Assembly: GCA_020438845.1 (NCBI GenBank)
Contig: JAGQTV010000052.1
Location: 1 to 64,000 of the forward strand
Source: Mycobacterium sp.
Lineage (GTDB): Bacteria; Actinomycetota; Actinomycetes; Mycobacteriales; Mycobacteriaceae
Length of the DNA stretch: 64,000 nt
Reading direction: 5' to 3'
Every line of letters begins with the position of its first letter. Within the stretch, counting starts at the first letter, position 1. Of this stretch, positions 9,508-17,231 are shown one piece after another. Both the position numbers and the translations under genes were made by a program. Under the pieces are notes generated by a model. The model was not told the DNA's origin, did no database searches, and saw only the letters and a list, made by a program, of their open reading frames with translations.

Positions 9508-10674
9508 TCAGGAAACCAGTGGGTCGTGCTGGATGCGGTCCGCCTCCGCCCCCGCTGCGACCAGCGCGGACTTCGTTGCGCGCACCATCTCGGGGCGGCC
9601 GCAGAGCAGGATCTGGCGGTCACCCCAGCCGCCGTAGCCGGTCACCACCTCGGGTAACCGACCGGTCTGGCGGAGGTGCAGCCCCCGCGGCGGCTCCGGG
9701 TCCGGGTAATCGGCTGCCCACGGCGGATCGGTGGCGAACTCCGAAACCGGAGACACCGACAGCCACGGGTTGCAGCTGGCGATCTCCCACAGCGTGCGCA
9801 GGTCGTAGAGCTCGCACGGATAGCGCCCGCCGAAGAACAGGTGGACCCGCGGGTTCGTCCCGAACTGCGTCAGGTCCATGATCAGGGCTCGCAACGGTGC
9901 CAGGCCGGTGCTGCCGGCCACCATCAGCACGTCGCCGCCGTCTCGGTCCACGTGCAGGGCACCGTGCGGGCTCGACATCCGCCACCGATCCCCGGGCGAG
10001 GTCTCGCGCACGACGGCCGGACTGACCAAGCCGCCCGCAACAGCACGTACGTGGAACTCGATGTACCCGTCCGGGTCGGCAGGCATCGCCGGGGACAGGT
10101 ACCGCCACCTCCGCGGACACTGCGGAATCTCGACGCTGACGTATTGGCCCGGGTGGTACGGCAGCGGCTGATCCAGCTGTAGGCGCACCACCGCCACGTC
10201 GCGGGAAACCCGCTGGTGTTCCACGACGGTGCCGTCCCACCACGCTGGAGCCGCTTCGGCACCGGCCGCCCCCGACATCACCCCGGCGATCAGGGTGACC
10301 ACGCCGAGGGCGGCGTCGTCGATCGCGTCGTTCCACCCGTCAGCCAGTTCAGCGCGCAACGCGCTGTACAGGGCCCGGCGCATGGTGTCGTAGTGCCGTG
10401 GGCTGACTCCGTACTTGCGGTGATCGCGCCCCAACTGGGCCAGGAAGGCCACCGGTTCCTGGGCGCGTTGGGCCACCAACTCGCCGAGAACCCAGCGCAG
10501 GGCGTGACCGAACGCCTGGCGCTGGTGGGTCAGGTCCGGGGGGAACTTCTCGCGGACGGCATCGTCGATGGTGAACCAGGCGGCGTAGAACTGGCGCATG
10601 ATCGCCTCGGTCCGGTCGGGACCCTCCAGGCAGACGAGCAGAGCGCGTAGCGCCTCCCGATCCTCGACCCCCAC
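9508..10674 (-). CDS. Type II flavohemoglobin-like globin/FAD reductase
   Basis: A 388-residue fusion of a globin (about 5-150) and a ferredoxin-reductase module (about 155-385). The globin keeps a B10 Tyr (Tyr30 in RQFYAAWF) and the proximal F8 His (His94 in SPRHYDTMRRAL). The reductase shows an FAD-type RxYS-like strand (RWRYLSPAMP), the NAD-binding GSTGLAPLRALIMD and the C-terminal LCGRPEMVRATKSAL. Size and divergent motifs match the mycobacterial type II class (Rv0385-like), reported to oxidise D-lactate rather than act mainly as an NO dioxygenase. It is adjacent to the clpB region, as in M. tuberculosis, and heads the minus-strand run leading to acs and the 2-oxoacid dehydrogenase. Confidence 0.88.
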   Translation of the reverse strand: MGVEDREALRALLVCLEGPDRTEAIMRQFYAAWFTIDDAVREKFPPDLTHQRQAFGHALRWVLGELVAQRAQEPVAFLAQLGRDHRKYGVSPRHYDTMRRALYSALRAELADGWNDAIDDAALGVVTLIAGVMSGAAGAEAAPAWWDGTVVEHQRVSRDVAVVRLQLDQPLPYHPGQYVSVEIPQCPRRWRYLSPAMPADPDGYIEFHVRAVAGGLVSPAVVRETSPGDRWRMSSPHGALHVDRDGGDVLMVAGSTGLAPLRALIMDLTQFGTNPRVHLFFGGRYPCELYDLRTLWEIASCNPWLSVSPVSEFATDPPWAADYPDPEPPRGLHLRQTGRLPEVVTGYGGWGDRQILLCGRPEMVRATKSALVAAGAEADRIQHDPLVS

Positions 10675-10696
10675 GCGGCTCGATTGTAGGCGCTTC

Positions 10697-11374
10697 CTAG
10701 CCGGCGTGAATTCCCTTGTAGAGCACCATAAGACCGATCACGATGAGGATCGCGCCGATCATTCCGGCGTGGTTGTCCTCCATCCAGGTCTTGAGTTTGC
10801 TCAGCGGTTCGTCGAGTCGGTCTCCGGCAACGAGGTAAGCGAGCACGGGTACGGCCACCGAGGAGGCGCCGATCGCGGTGAAGACCGCGACGGCCGTCCA
10901 GGACTGGCTGTTCCCCAGTGCCGCAGTGCCGATCGCCACGCCGGCTGCTGCGCACATCAGCAGAACCTTGAGGTTCGCCACCGTGAGCAGGATTCCGGTG
11001 AGGAAGGCCCGCGCCGGTCCCAGCGAGGTCATCGATGTCAGCCACTTCGGCATGTGCTCCGAGCGATCCCGGGTCAGCCACCGATACAGGCCCCACACGA
11101 TCAGCGCTGTACCGAGGACGATGCGGACGTAGTGGGCCCACGGCGGGGCCTTGTTCAATCCGGTGGACATCTCGGACCCGCCGACGAATGCCCCGGTGAC
11201 CACCGCGATGCCGAGTACCCAGCCGACCAGAAATGACAGGCTGGTGGGTCGCGGTCGCGGAGTGTGCAACATCAGGATGCCGGGAATGATCGACAGCGGC
11301 GACAGCGCGATGACTAACGCCAGCGGGATCAGTTCGGGCAGTTCGGAGGCCAGGCTGTTGGCCGGATCGGTCAC
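10697..11374 (-). CDS. GAP (Sap, LysE-superfamily) membrane transporter
   Basis: A 225-residue membrane protein with about six hydrophobic helices in the LysE-like arrangement: LIPLALVIALSPLSIIPGIL (with the buried Ser/Pro-rich SPLSIIPG motif), LSFLVGWVLGIAVVTGAFVG, YVRIVLGTALIVWGLYRWL, AFLTGILLTVANLKVLLMCA, and two C-terminal segments. This fits the mycobacterial GAP/Sap family, whose members help bring glycopeptidolipids or sulfolipid to the cell surface. The gene is divergent from clpB and 22 nt upstream of the flavohemoglobin gene on the same strand. The lipid or small-molecule substrate is not evident. Confidence 0.85.
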   Translation of the reverse strand: MTDPANSLASELPELIPLALVIALSPLSIIPGILMLHTPRPRPTSLSFLVGWVLGIAVVTGAFVGGSEMSTGLNKAPPWAHYVRIVLGTALIVWGLYRWLTRDRSEHMPKWLTSMTSLGPARAFLTGILLTVANLKVLLMCAAAGVAIGTAALGNSQSWTAVAVFTAIGASSVAVPVLAYLVAGDRLDEPLSKLKTWMEDNHAGMIGAILIVIGLMVLYKGIHAG

Positions 11375-11484
11375 ATTCGAAACCTACGTCACCGTCGGGG
11401 TTCGCGCCGAAGGTCACGGCTCTTGCAGGTTCTTCCAGCCGGTGCCGTAAGCCTCTATCGCCGGGCCCGGAAAGTTCACTAGAG

Positions 11485-11503
11485 TTGAGTGGAACAGACT
11501 CAA
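11485..11503. promoter_or_regulatory. HAIR operator (HspR binding site) upstream of clpB
   Basis: TTGAGT (11485-11490), a 7-nt spacer (ggaacag) and ACTCAA (11498-11503) form a perfect inverted repeat that matches the HspR consensus CTTGAGT-N7-ACTCAAG except for its outermost bases. It lies 60 nt before the clpB start codon. Confidence 0.93.
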
Positions 11504-11518
11504 TGCAGTCGGCGTTAT
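11491..11518 (+). promoter_or_regulatory. Predicted SigH/SigE-type stress promoter of clpB
   Basis: GGAACA (11491-11496) and cGTTAT (11513-11518) are separated by 16 nt, matching the mycobacterial SigH/SigE pattern GGAAC/T-N16-18-GTT. The -35 box is the spacer of the HAIR palindrome, so bound HspR would cover it directly. Confidence 0.75.
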
Positions 11519-11563
11519 ATACCTCGACAAGCTTCTACCAGGAGAAATGGAGGACGTCGGAGA

Positions 11564-14110
11564 GTGGACTCTTTCAATCCGACCACCAAGACCCAGGCGG
11601 CGCTCACCGCTGCTTTACAAGCCGCGAGCTCGGCGGGCAACCCGGAAATCCGCCCCGCCCACCTGCTGTTGGCTCTGCTGCAGCAGACCGACGGCATCGC
11701 CGCACCGCTGCTTGAGGCGGTCGGTGTCGACCCGGCCACCATCCGCGCCGGGGCCCAGCGGCTCGTCGACCGGCTTCCGTCGTCCAGCGGCGCGACCTCG
11801 CAACCGCAGCTGTCCCGAGAATCGCTCGCTGCCATCAACACCGCCCAGCAGTTGGCAGGAGAGATGGGCGACGAGTTCGTCTCCACCGAACACTTGCTCT
11901 ACGGGCTGGCCACTGGCGACAGCGACGTCGCAAAGCTGCTCACCGGTGCCGGGGCGTCCCCGCAGGCGCTGCGCGACGCCTTCATCAAGGTGCGCGGCAG
12001 CGCTCGGGTCACCAGTGCCGACCCGGAGGCCAAGTATCAGGCTCTGGAGAAGTACTCCACCGACCTGACCGCGCGAGCTCGCGAAGGCAAGCTGGACCCG
12101 GTCGTCGGCCGCGACAACGAGATTCGTCGCGTCATCCAGGTGCTCAGCCGCCGTACCAAGAACAACCCGGTCCTTATCGGTGAGCCGGGCGTCGGCAAGA
12201 CCGCGATCGTCGAAGGCCTGGCCCAGCGCATCATCGACGGCGACGTGCCGGAAAGCCTGCGCGACAAGACCGTCATCTCACTGGACCTCGGGTCCATGGT
12301 GGCCGGGGCGAAGTACCGCGGCGAATTCGAGGAACGGCTCAAGGCCGTGCTCGACGAGATCAAGGAATCCGCCGGGCAGATCATCACCTTCATCGACGAA
12401 CTGCACACCATCGTCGGGGCCGGCGCGACCGGTGAGGGCGCGATGGACGCCGGCAACATGATCAAGCCGATGCTGGCCCGCGGCGAGCTGCGGATGGTCG
12501 GCGCCACCACCCTCGACGAGTACCGCAAGTACATCGAGAAAGACGCTGCCCTGGAGCGCCGCTTCCAGCAGGTATTCGTCGGCGAGCCGTCGGTAGAGGA
12601 CACCGTCGGCATCCTGCGCGGGCTCAAGGACCGCTACGAGGTGCACCACGGGGTGCGGATCACCGACTCCGCTCTGGTCGCCGCAGCGACGTTGTCCGAC
12701 CGCTACATCACCAGCCGGTTTCTGCCGGACAAGGCCATCGACCTGGTCGACGAGGCCGCATCCCGGCTGCGGATGGAGATCGATTCGCGCCCCGTCGAGG
12801 TCGACGAGGTTGAGCGGCTGGTTCGTCGCCTCGAGATCGAGGAGATGGCACTGGAAAAAGAAGAGGACGCTGCTTCCAAGGATCGGCTGGAGAAGCTGCG
12901 TGCCGAACTCGCCGACCAGAAGGAGAAGCTGGCGGAGCTGACCACCCGCTGGCAGAACGAGAAGAACGCCATCGACATCGTCCGCGAGTTCAAGGAGCAG
13001 CTAGAGACGTTGCGGGGCGAGGCCGACCGTGCCGAGCGCGACGGCGATCTGGCTAAGGCCGCCGAGCTGCGTTACGGCCGGATCCCCGAGGTCGAGAAGA
13101 AGCTCGACGCCGCGCTGCCCCAGGCGGCGGCCCGCGAGAGCGTGATGCTCAAGGAGCAGGTCAGCCCGGACGACATCGCCGATGTGGTGTCGTCATGGAC
13201 CGGCATCCCGGCGGGCCGACTGCTGGAGGGTGAGACCGCCAAGCTGCTGCGCATGGAGGACGAACTCGGCAAGCGGGTCGTCGGACAGAAGAAGGCCGTT
13301 GCTGCCGTATCCGACGCGGTCCGGCGCACGCGGGCCGGGGTGGCCGACCCTAACCGCCCGACCGGTTCGTTCCTGTTCCTCGGTCCAACCGGTGTGGGCA
13401 AGACCGAACTCGCGAAGGCGCTGGCTGACTTCCTGTTCGACGACGAGCGCGCGATGGTTCGCATCGACATGAGTGAATACGGCGAAAAGCATTCCGTCGC
13501 AAGGCTTGTCGGGGCGCCTCCCGGTTATATCGGGTATGACCAGGGCGGCCAGCTGACCGAGGCGGTACGCCGGCGTCCGTACACGGTGGTGCTGTTCGAC
13601 GAAGTCGAGAAGGCTCACCCGGACGTCTTCGACGTGTTGCTGCAGGTGCTCGACGAAGGCCGGCTGACCGACGGCCAGGGCCGCACGGTCGATTTCCGCA
13701 ACACCATCCTCATCCTGACCTCCAACCTGGGGTCGGGCGGCACCGATGAGCAGGTCATGGCAGCGGTGCGGGCGGCGTTCAAGCCGGAGTTCATCAACCG
13801 TCTCGATGACGTGCTGATCTTCGACGCGCTCTCGCCCGAGGAACTGGTCCAGATCGTCGACATCCAGTTGGCTCAGCTGCAGAAGCGCCTGTCTCAGCGG
13901 CGGCTGACCCTGCAGGTGTCGTTGGCGGCCAAGGAATGGCTGGCCGACCGTGGTTTCGACCCGGTCTACGGTGCCCGGCCGTTGCGCCGCCTGGTGCAGC
14001 AGGCCATCGGCGACCAGCTGGCGAAGCTGCTGCTGGCCGGGGAGATCCACGACGGCGACGTCGTCCCGGTCAACGTTTCGGCCGATGGGGAGGGCCTCAC
14101 CCTCGGATGA
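11564..14110 (+). CDS. clpB: Disaggregase ClpB (Hsp100)
   Basis: ClpB is an AAA+ hexamer that pulls proteins out of aggregates together with DnaK. The GTG at 11564 begins [14 protein letters not shown], the exact mycobacterial N-terminus, giving 848 residues, the same length as I recall for M. tuberculosis; a longer frame upstream is ignored because it would run through the promoter. Domains are the N-terminal repeat domain (1-150), AAA1 with Walker A GEPGVGKT at 206-213 and Walker B FIDELH, the coiled-coil M-domain (about 400-520, with long Glu/Lys/Leu heptads), and AAA2 with GPTGVGKT at 607-614, [14 protein letters not shown] and the C-terminal [10 protein letters not shown]. Control by HspR and probably SigH is indicated by the sites just upstream. 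Confidence 0.98.
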   Translation: MDSFNPTTKTQAALTAALQAASSAGNPEIRPAHLLLALLQQTDGIAAPLLEAVGVDPATIRAGAQRLVDRLPSSSGATSQPQLSRESLAAINTAQQLAGEMGDEFVSTEHLLYGLATGDSDVAKLLTGAGASPQALRDAFIKVRGSARVTSADPEAKYQALEKYSTDLTARAREGKLDPVVGRDNEIRRVIQVLSRRTKNNPVLIGEPGVGKTAIVEGLAQRIIDGDVPESLRDKTVISLDLGSMVAGAKYRGEFEERLKAVLDEIKESAGQIITFIDELHTIVGAGATGEGAMDAGNMIKPMLARGELRMVGATTLDEYRKYIEKDAALERRFQQVFVGEPSVEDTVGILRGLKDRYEVHHGVRITDSALVAAATLSDRYITSRFLPDKAIDLVDEAASRLRMEIDSRPVEVDEVERLVRRLEIEEMALEKEEDAASKDRLEKLRAELADQKEKLAELTTRWQNEKNAIDIVREFKEQLETLRGEADRAERDGDLAKAAELRYGRIPEVEKKLDAALPQAAARESVMLKEQVSPDDIADVVSSWTGIPAGRLLEGETAKLLRMEDELGKRVVGQKKAVAAVSDAVRRTRAGVADPNRPTGSFLFLGPTGVGKTELAKALADFLFDDERAMVRIDMSEYGEKHSVARLVGAPPGYIGYDQGGQLTEAVRRRPYTVVLFDEVEKAHPDVFDVLLQVLDEGRLTDGQGRTVDFRNTILILTSNLGSGGTDEQVMAAVRAAFKPEFINRLDDVLIFDALSPEELVQIVDIQLAQLQKRLSQRRLTLQVSLAAKEWLADRGFDPVYGARPLRRLVQQAIGDQLAKLLLAGEIHDGDVVPVNVSADGEGLTLG

Positions 14111-14147
14111 GCGCTTGCGCGGAGACCGTCTGGTGCCGATGAGCCGC

Positions 14148-14204
14148 CGAACGTCGACTTGTTGAGGGCTTGCCAAGCGGCTCGCCCCAACAAGTCGACG
14201 TTCG
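14148..14204. terminator. Long perfect hairpin after clpB
   Basis: A 17-bp perfect inverted repeat (cgaacgtcgacttgttg at 14148-14164 and its complement at 14188-14204) encloses a 23-nt loop that can itself pair (gggc / gccc). It lies between the clpB stop and the next promoter and would stop or insulate transcription; there is no U-run. Confidence 0.75.
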
Positions 14205-14232
14205 TGGTCGAATTGTGATCTAAGTGAACGGC

Positions 14233-14252
14233 GGTTAGCGGCTACGCTAACC
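14233..14252 (+). promoter_or_regulatory. ttfA -10 region inside a small inverted repeat
   Basis: ggttagc (14233-14239) and gctaacc (14246-14252) form a 7-bp inverted repeat. A TANNNT -10 box (tacgct, 14243-14248) ends 7 nt before the ATG at 14256, which predicts a leaderless ttfA transcript. Confidence 0.5.
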
Positions 14253-14255
14253 CCG

Positions 14256-15023
14256 ATGGTTCCCTTCTGGTTCACGCTCTCCGCGCTGTGTTTCGTCGGC
14301 GCGGCAGTGCTGCTGTATATCGACATCGGCCGGCGCCGTGGGCTCGGTCGCCGCCGCAAGTCTTGGGCGCGTGCCCACGGCTTCGACTACGAGCAGGAGT
14401 CGACGGAGATCGTCGATCGCTGGAAGCGCGGCGTGATGTCCACCGTCGGTGACGTCACCGCCCGCAACGTGGTGCTCGGCCAGGTCCGCGGCGAGGCCGT
14501 CTACGTCTTCGATCTCGAGGACGTCGCCACGGTCGTCGCGCTGCACCGCAAGGTAGGCACCGAAATCGTCATGGACCTGCGTCTCAAGGGCGTCAAAGAG
14601 CCTCGCGAAAACGACGTGTGGCTGCTCGGTGCCATCGGCCCTCGCATGTTGTACTCCAACAACCTCGACGCCGCCCGTCGCGCCTGTGACCGCCGGATGG
14701 TGACCTTCGCCCACACTGCGCCGGAGTGCGCCGAGATCATGTGGAACGAGCAGAACTGGACGCTCGTCGCCATGCCGATCGCCTCGACCCGCGCCCAGTG
14801 GGACGAGGGATTGCGTGCCGTACGGCAGTTCAACGACCTGCTGCGCGTGCTGCCTCCCATTCCGGCCCAGGCCGCCCAGTCCGGGGCTCGCCGATTCGCC
14901 GAACCGGGCCGCCCTCATCCCTCCAGTCGTCCGGAACTGCCCCAGGGCTTCAGTGACGCTCCGCCGCTGATTCGCCCTCAGCCCCCGAAGACCGGGGCGC
15001 AGACTCCCAACCTGCAAGCCTGA
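14256..15023 (+). CDS. ttfA: Trehalose monomycolate transport factor TtfA
   Basis: A 255-residue membrane-anchored cytoplasmic protein orthologous to Rv0383c. It has one N-terminal transmembrane helix (about 4-24, FWFTLSALCFVGAAVLLYI) followed by a basic patch (RRRGLGRRRKSW), the conserved globular core (GVMSTVGDVTARNVVLGQ, ENDVWLLGAIGPRMLYS, NNLDAARRACDRRMVTF, EIMWNEQNWTLVAMP, FNDLLRVLPP) and a disordered Pro-rich tail. In mycobacteria TtfA is essential and works with MmpL3 to export trehalose monomycolate to the outer membrane. A -10 box 7 nt upstream of the ATG suggests leaderless expression. As in M. tuberculosis, it neighbours clpB. Confidence 0.95.
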   Translation: MVPFWFTLSALCFVGAAVLLYIDIGRRRGLGRRRKSWARAHGFDYEQESTEIVDRWKRGVMSTVGDVTARNVVLGQVRGEAVYVFDLEDVATVVALHRKVGTEIVMDLRLKGVKEPRENDVWLLGAIGPRMLYSNNLDAARRACDRRMVTFAHTAPECAEIMWNEQNWTLVAMPIASTRAQWDEGLRAVRQFNDLLRVLPPIPAQAAQSGARRFAEPGRPHPSSRPELPQGFSDAPPLIRPQPPKTGAQTPNLQA

Positions 15024-15065
15024 CCGAGACTGACCGGCCTCACCCGCGGCCGATATGGTGACGGG

Positions 15066-15842
15066 GTGTCTCGACCCGTCGCAGTGGTTACCGGCCCTAC
15101 TTCCGGTCTTGGCGCCGGCTATGCCCGTCGCTTCGCCCGCGACGGCTACGACCTGGTTCTGGTCGCCCGCGACGTCGCTCGACTCACTGAGCTGGCCGAC
15201 GAACTGCGAGCGGCCCACAATGTCGAGGTTGAGGTTCTGGCCGCCGACTTGGCAGAGGTCGCCGGACGCGACGCCGTGTGCGAGCGGCTTGCCGCCGGGG
15301 TGACGGTGTTGGTCAACAATGCCGGGTTCGGCATGACCGGCGAATTCTGGGAGACCGCCCCTGCAGACCTGCAACGCCAACTCGACGTCAACGTCGCTGC
15401 CGTGATGCACCTGACCCGTGCCGCACTACCGCCGATGCTGGCCGCCGGCGCAGGCAGGGTCATCAACATCGCCAGCGTGGCCGGCCTGCTGTCCGGGCGC
15501 GGGTCCACCTACTCGGCGTCCAAAGCCTGGGTGGTGTTCTTCTCCGAGGGCCTGGCCAACGGCTTGACCGGCACCGGGGTGACCATGCACGCGGTGTGCC
15601 CGGGTTTCGTCCGCACCGAGTTCCATCAGCGCGCGGGCATCGACATGTCGTCGATCCCCGACCTGATGTGGCTGAGCGTCGACGAAGTGGTCGACGAGAG
15701 CCTCGCCGACATCGCCAAAGGCAAGGTCGTCAGCATCCCCGGTGCGCAGTACAAGGCGCTCACGACGGCCGGGCGTCTGATTCCGCGCGGACTGGTCCGC
15801 GCCTTCACCAAGAAGATGGGACGTGGCCGTGGACGAACGTGA
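15066..15842 (+). CDS. Short-chain dehydrogenase/reductase
   Basis: A classical SDR of 258 residues. The cofactor loop TGPTSGLG is at 9-16, NNAG at 84-87, and the catalytic residues are Ser137 (INIASVAG), Tyr149 and Lys153 (YSASK). The acidic/basic pattern after strand 2 (LVARD) suggests NADP(H) is possible. The substrate is unknown. The GTG start at 15066 lies 6 nt after a TATGGT -10 box (15054-15059), consistent with leaderless translation. Its 3' end overlaps the start of pyrE by 20 nt, so the two are co-transcribed. Confidence 0.92.
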   Translation: MSRPVAVVTGPTSGLGAGYARRFARDGYDLVLVARDVARLTELADELRAAHNVEVEVLAADLAEVAGRDAVCERLAAGVTVLVNNAGFGMTGEFWETAPADLQRQLDVNVAAVMHLTRAALPPMLAAGAGRVINIASVAGLLSGRGSTYSASKAWVVFFSEGLANGLTGTGVTMHAVCPGFVRTEFHQRAGIDMSSIPDLMWLSVDEVVDESLADIAKGKVVSIPGAQYKALTTAGRLIPRGLVRAFTKKMGRGRGRT

Positions 15843-16401
15843 AGATGCATCCGCATGTGAGCTCGACGCCGCCCTGAAGGGCGACCTCGCCTCGCTCGTC
15901 CGGGAACTGTCCGTCGTGTTCGGCCGCGTCACCCTGTCCTCCGGCAAGGAGGCCGACTACTACGTCGACCTGCGCCGAGCCACCCTGAACCACCGCGCCG
16001 CCCCGCTCATTGGGCGGCTGATGCGGGACCTCACCGCGGACTGGGATTACGCCGCTGTGGGTGGTTTGACCATGGGTGCCGACCCGGTGGCCTGCGCTGT
16101 CTTGCATGCACCCGGTCGGCCTATCGACGCCTTCGTCGTCCGTAAAGCGGCAAAAGCCCATGGCTTACAACGCCAGATCGAAGGCGCTGAGGTGGCGGGC
16201 AAGCGAGTGCTGGTCGTCGAGGACACCAGTACGACGGGCGGGTCTGCGCTGACGGCGGTGCGCGCCGTGCAGGACGCCGGTGCGACGGTGGTCGGTGTCG
16301 CCACCGTGGTGGACCGCTCTACCGGCGCTGCGGAGGCGATCAAGGCCGAGGGGGTGCCCTACCGCAGCATTCTGGGTCTGGCCGACCTCGGCCTGGACTG
16401 A
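15823..16401 (+). CDS. pyrE: Orotate phosphoribosyltransferase
   Basis: PyrE makes orotidine 5'-phosphate from orotate and PRPP in pyrimidine synthesis. The 192-residue product contains GKEADYYVDLRR (substrate strand), AVGGLTMGADPVACAV, FVVRKAAKAHG (dimer-loop lysines) and the PRPP-binding motif VLVVEDTSTTGGS at 129-141. It starts with GTG at 15823, within the end of the upstream SDR gene; a second in-frame GTG at 15829 is equally usable. The ortholog in M. tuberculosis (Rv0382c) also lies near ttfA. Confidence 0.96.
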   Translation: MAVDEREDASACELDAALKGDLASLVRELSVVFGRVTLSSGKEADYYVDLRRATLNHRAAPLIGRLMRDLTADWDYAAVGGLTMGADPVACAVLHAPGRPIDAFVVRKAAKAHGLQRQIEGAEVAGKRVLVVEDTSTTGGSALTAVRAVQDAGATVVGVATVVDRSTGAAEAIKAEGVPYRSILGLADLGLD

Positions 16402-16447
16402 CGCTGGGGCCTCGCCTGATGTACGGGGACGCAGCTGAACCGGCCCG

Positions 16448-16503
16448 CGAGTGTGCGTTTTCGTCCGCCACTGCCGCGTGTTCCGTACGAATCCGCACAC
16501 TCG
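16448..16503. repeat. Intergenic inverted repeat between pyrE and the methyltransferase gene
   Basis: cgagtgtgcg (16448-16457) and cgcacactcg (16494-16503) form a 10-bp perfect inverted repeat around a 36-nt loop. Placed after pyrE, it may terminate or be a dispersed mycobacterial palindrome; function unknown. Confidence 0.6.
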
Positions 16504-16504
16504 T

Positions 16505-16546
16505 CACGGGCACGGGCACGGGCACGGGCACCGGCACAGGCACAGG
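16505..16546 (+). repeat. Hexanucleotide tandem repeat (CAC-NGG)7
   Basis: Four exact cacggg units (16505-16528) are followed by caccgg, cacagg and cacagg. The array ends 6 nt before the ATG of the methyltransferase gene, where a Shine-Dalgarno site would normally lie. Confidence 0.92.
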
Positions 16547-16552
16547 TCCGCA

Positions 16553-17215
16553 ATGACCGAAACCCAAACCGGTCCAACCGAGTGGTCAACCGGTGCGCCC
16601 GGCGTCGGCCCCTGGAGCGATAGCCGAAACGGGCCGCAACCGGATGACGCGCGTTACGACCCCGAACTGCTGGCCAATGGTGACGCCCGCAATGTCGTCG
16701 ACGCATACCGGTATTGGACCCGTGAGGCGATCATCGCCGACATCGACCGCCGCAGGCAGCCTCTGCACGTGGCGATCGAGAACTTCGGCAACGACGCGAA
16801 CATCGGCGCGGTGGTTCGTACCGCCAACGCCTTCGCCGTCGACACCGTGCACATCGTCGGCAGGCGACGATGGAACCGCCGCGGCGCGATGGTCACCGAC
16901 CGCTACCAGCGGCTCACCCATCACGACACCACAGAGGAACTGCTGGAGTTCGCTGCCGGGGTGGGCCTGACGGTCGTCGCCGTCGACAACGTCCCGGGCG
17001 CGGTTCGACTCGAGGAGGTGGTGCTCCCGCGGGATTGCTTGCTGATATTCGGTCAGGAAGGCCCGGGGATCTCCGAAGCGGCTCACCAGGGGGCGGCGTA
17101 TACGGTCTCGATTGCCCAGTTCGGATCGACCCGAAGCATCAACGCCGCGGTGGCGGCTGGAATCGCAATGCACAGCTGGATCCGGCGTTGGGCCGACCTT
17201 TCGCAGGCGTGGTAG
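16553..17215 (+). CDS. SPOUT (TrmH/SpoU) RNA 2'-O-methyltransferase
   Basis: A 220-residue SAM-dependent RNA ribose methyltransferase of the TrmH family. All three SpoU motifs are present: NIGAVVRTANAFAV (motif 1, catalytic Arg), LLIFGQEGPGIS (motif 2) and SIAQFGSTRSINAAVAAGIA (motif 3, forming the SAM-binding knot). The ATG at 16553 is chosen because the upstream in-frame stretch is only the His/Gly coding of the hexamer repeat, and MTETQTGPTEWS resembles a real N-terminus. No clear ribosome site exists; the repeat array occupies that spot. Whether it acts on tRNA or 23S rRNA is not decidable here (ortholog Rv0380c). Confidence 0.92.
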   Translation: MTETQTGPTEWSTGAPGVGPWSDSRNGPQPDDARYDPELLANGDARNVVDAYRYWTREAIIADIDRRRQPLHVAIENFGNDANIGAVVRTANAFAVDTVHIVGRRRWNRRGAMVTDRYQRLTHHDTTEELLEFAAGVGLTVVAVDNVPGAVRLEEVVLPRDCLLIFGQEGPGISEAAHQGAAYTVSIAQFGSTRSINAAVAAGIAMHSWIRRWADLSQAW

Positions 17216-17231
17216 GGCAGGATTGCGGTTC

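Noticed and set aside
8594-9637. 347-codon plus-strand frame
   Set aside because: Antisense to the acetyl-CoA synthetase and the small upstream gene; low-complexity translation.
13193-14359. 388-codon frame antisense to clpB
   Set aside because: Runs opposite to the conserved AAA2 domain of clpB and through the intergenic hairpin; no recognisable protein.
16505-16546. CRISPR-like array
   Set aside because: Units are 6 nt without spacers; it is a simple tandem repeat. The 30- and 36-nt duplications elsewhere also have no spacers.
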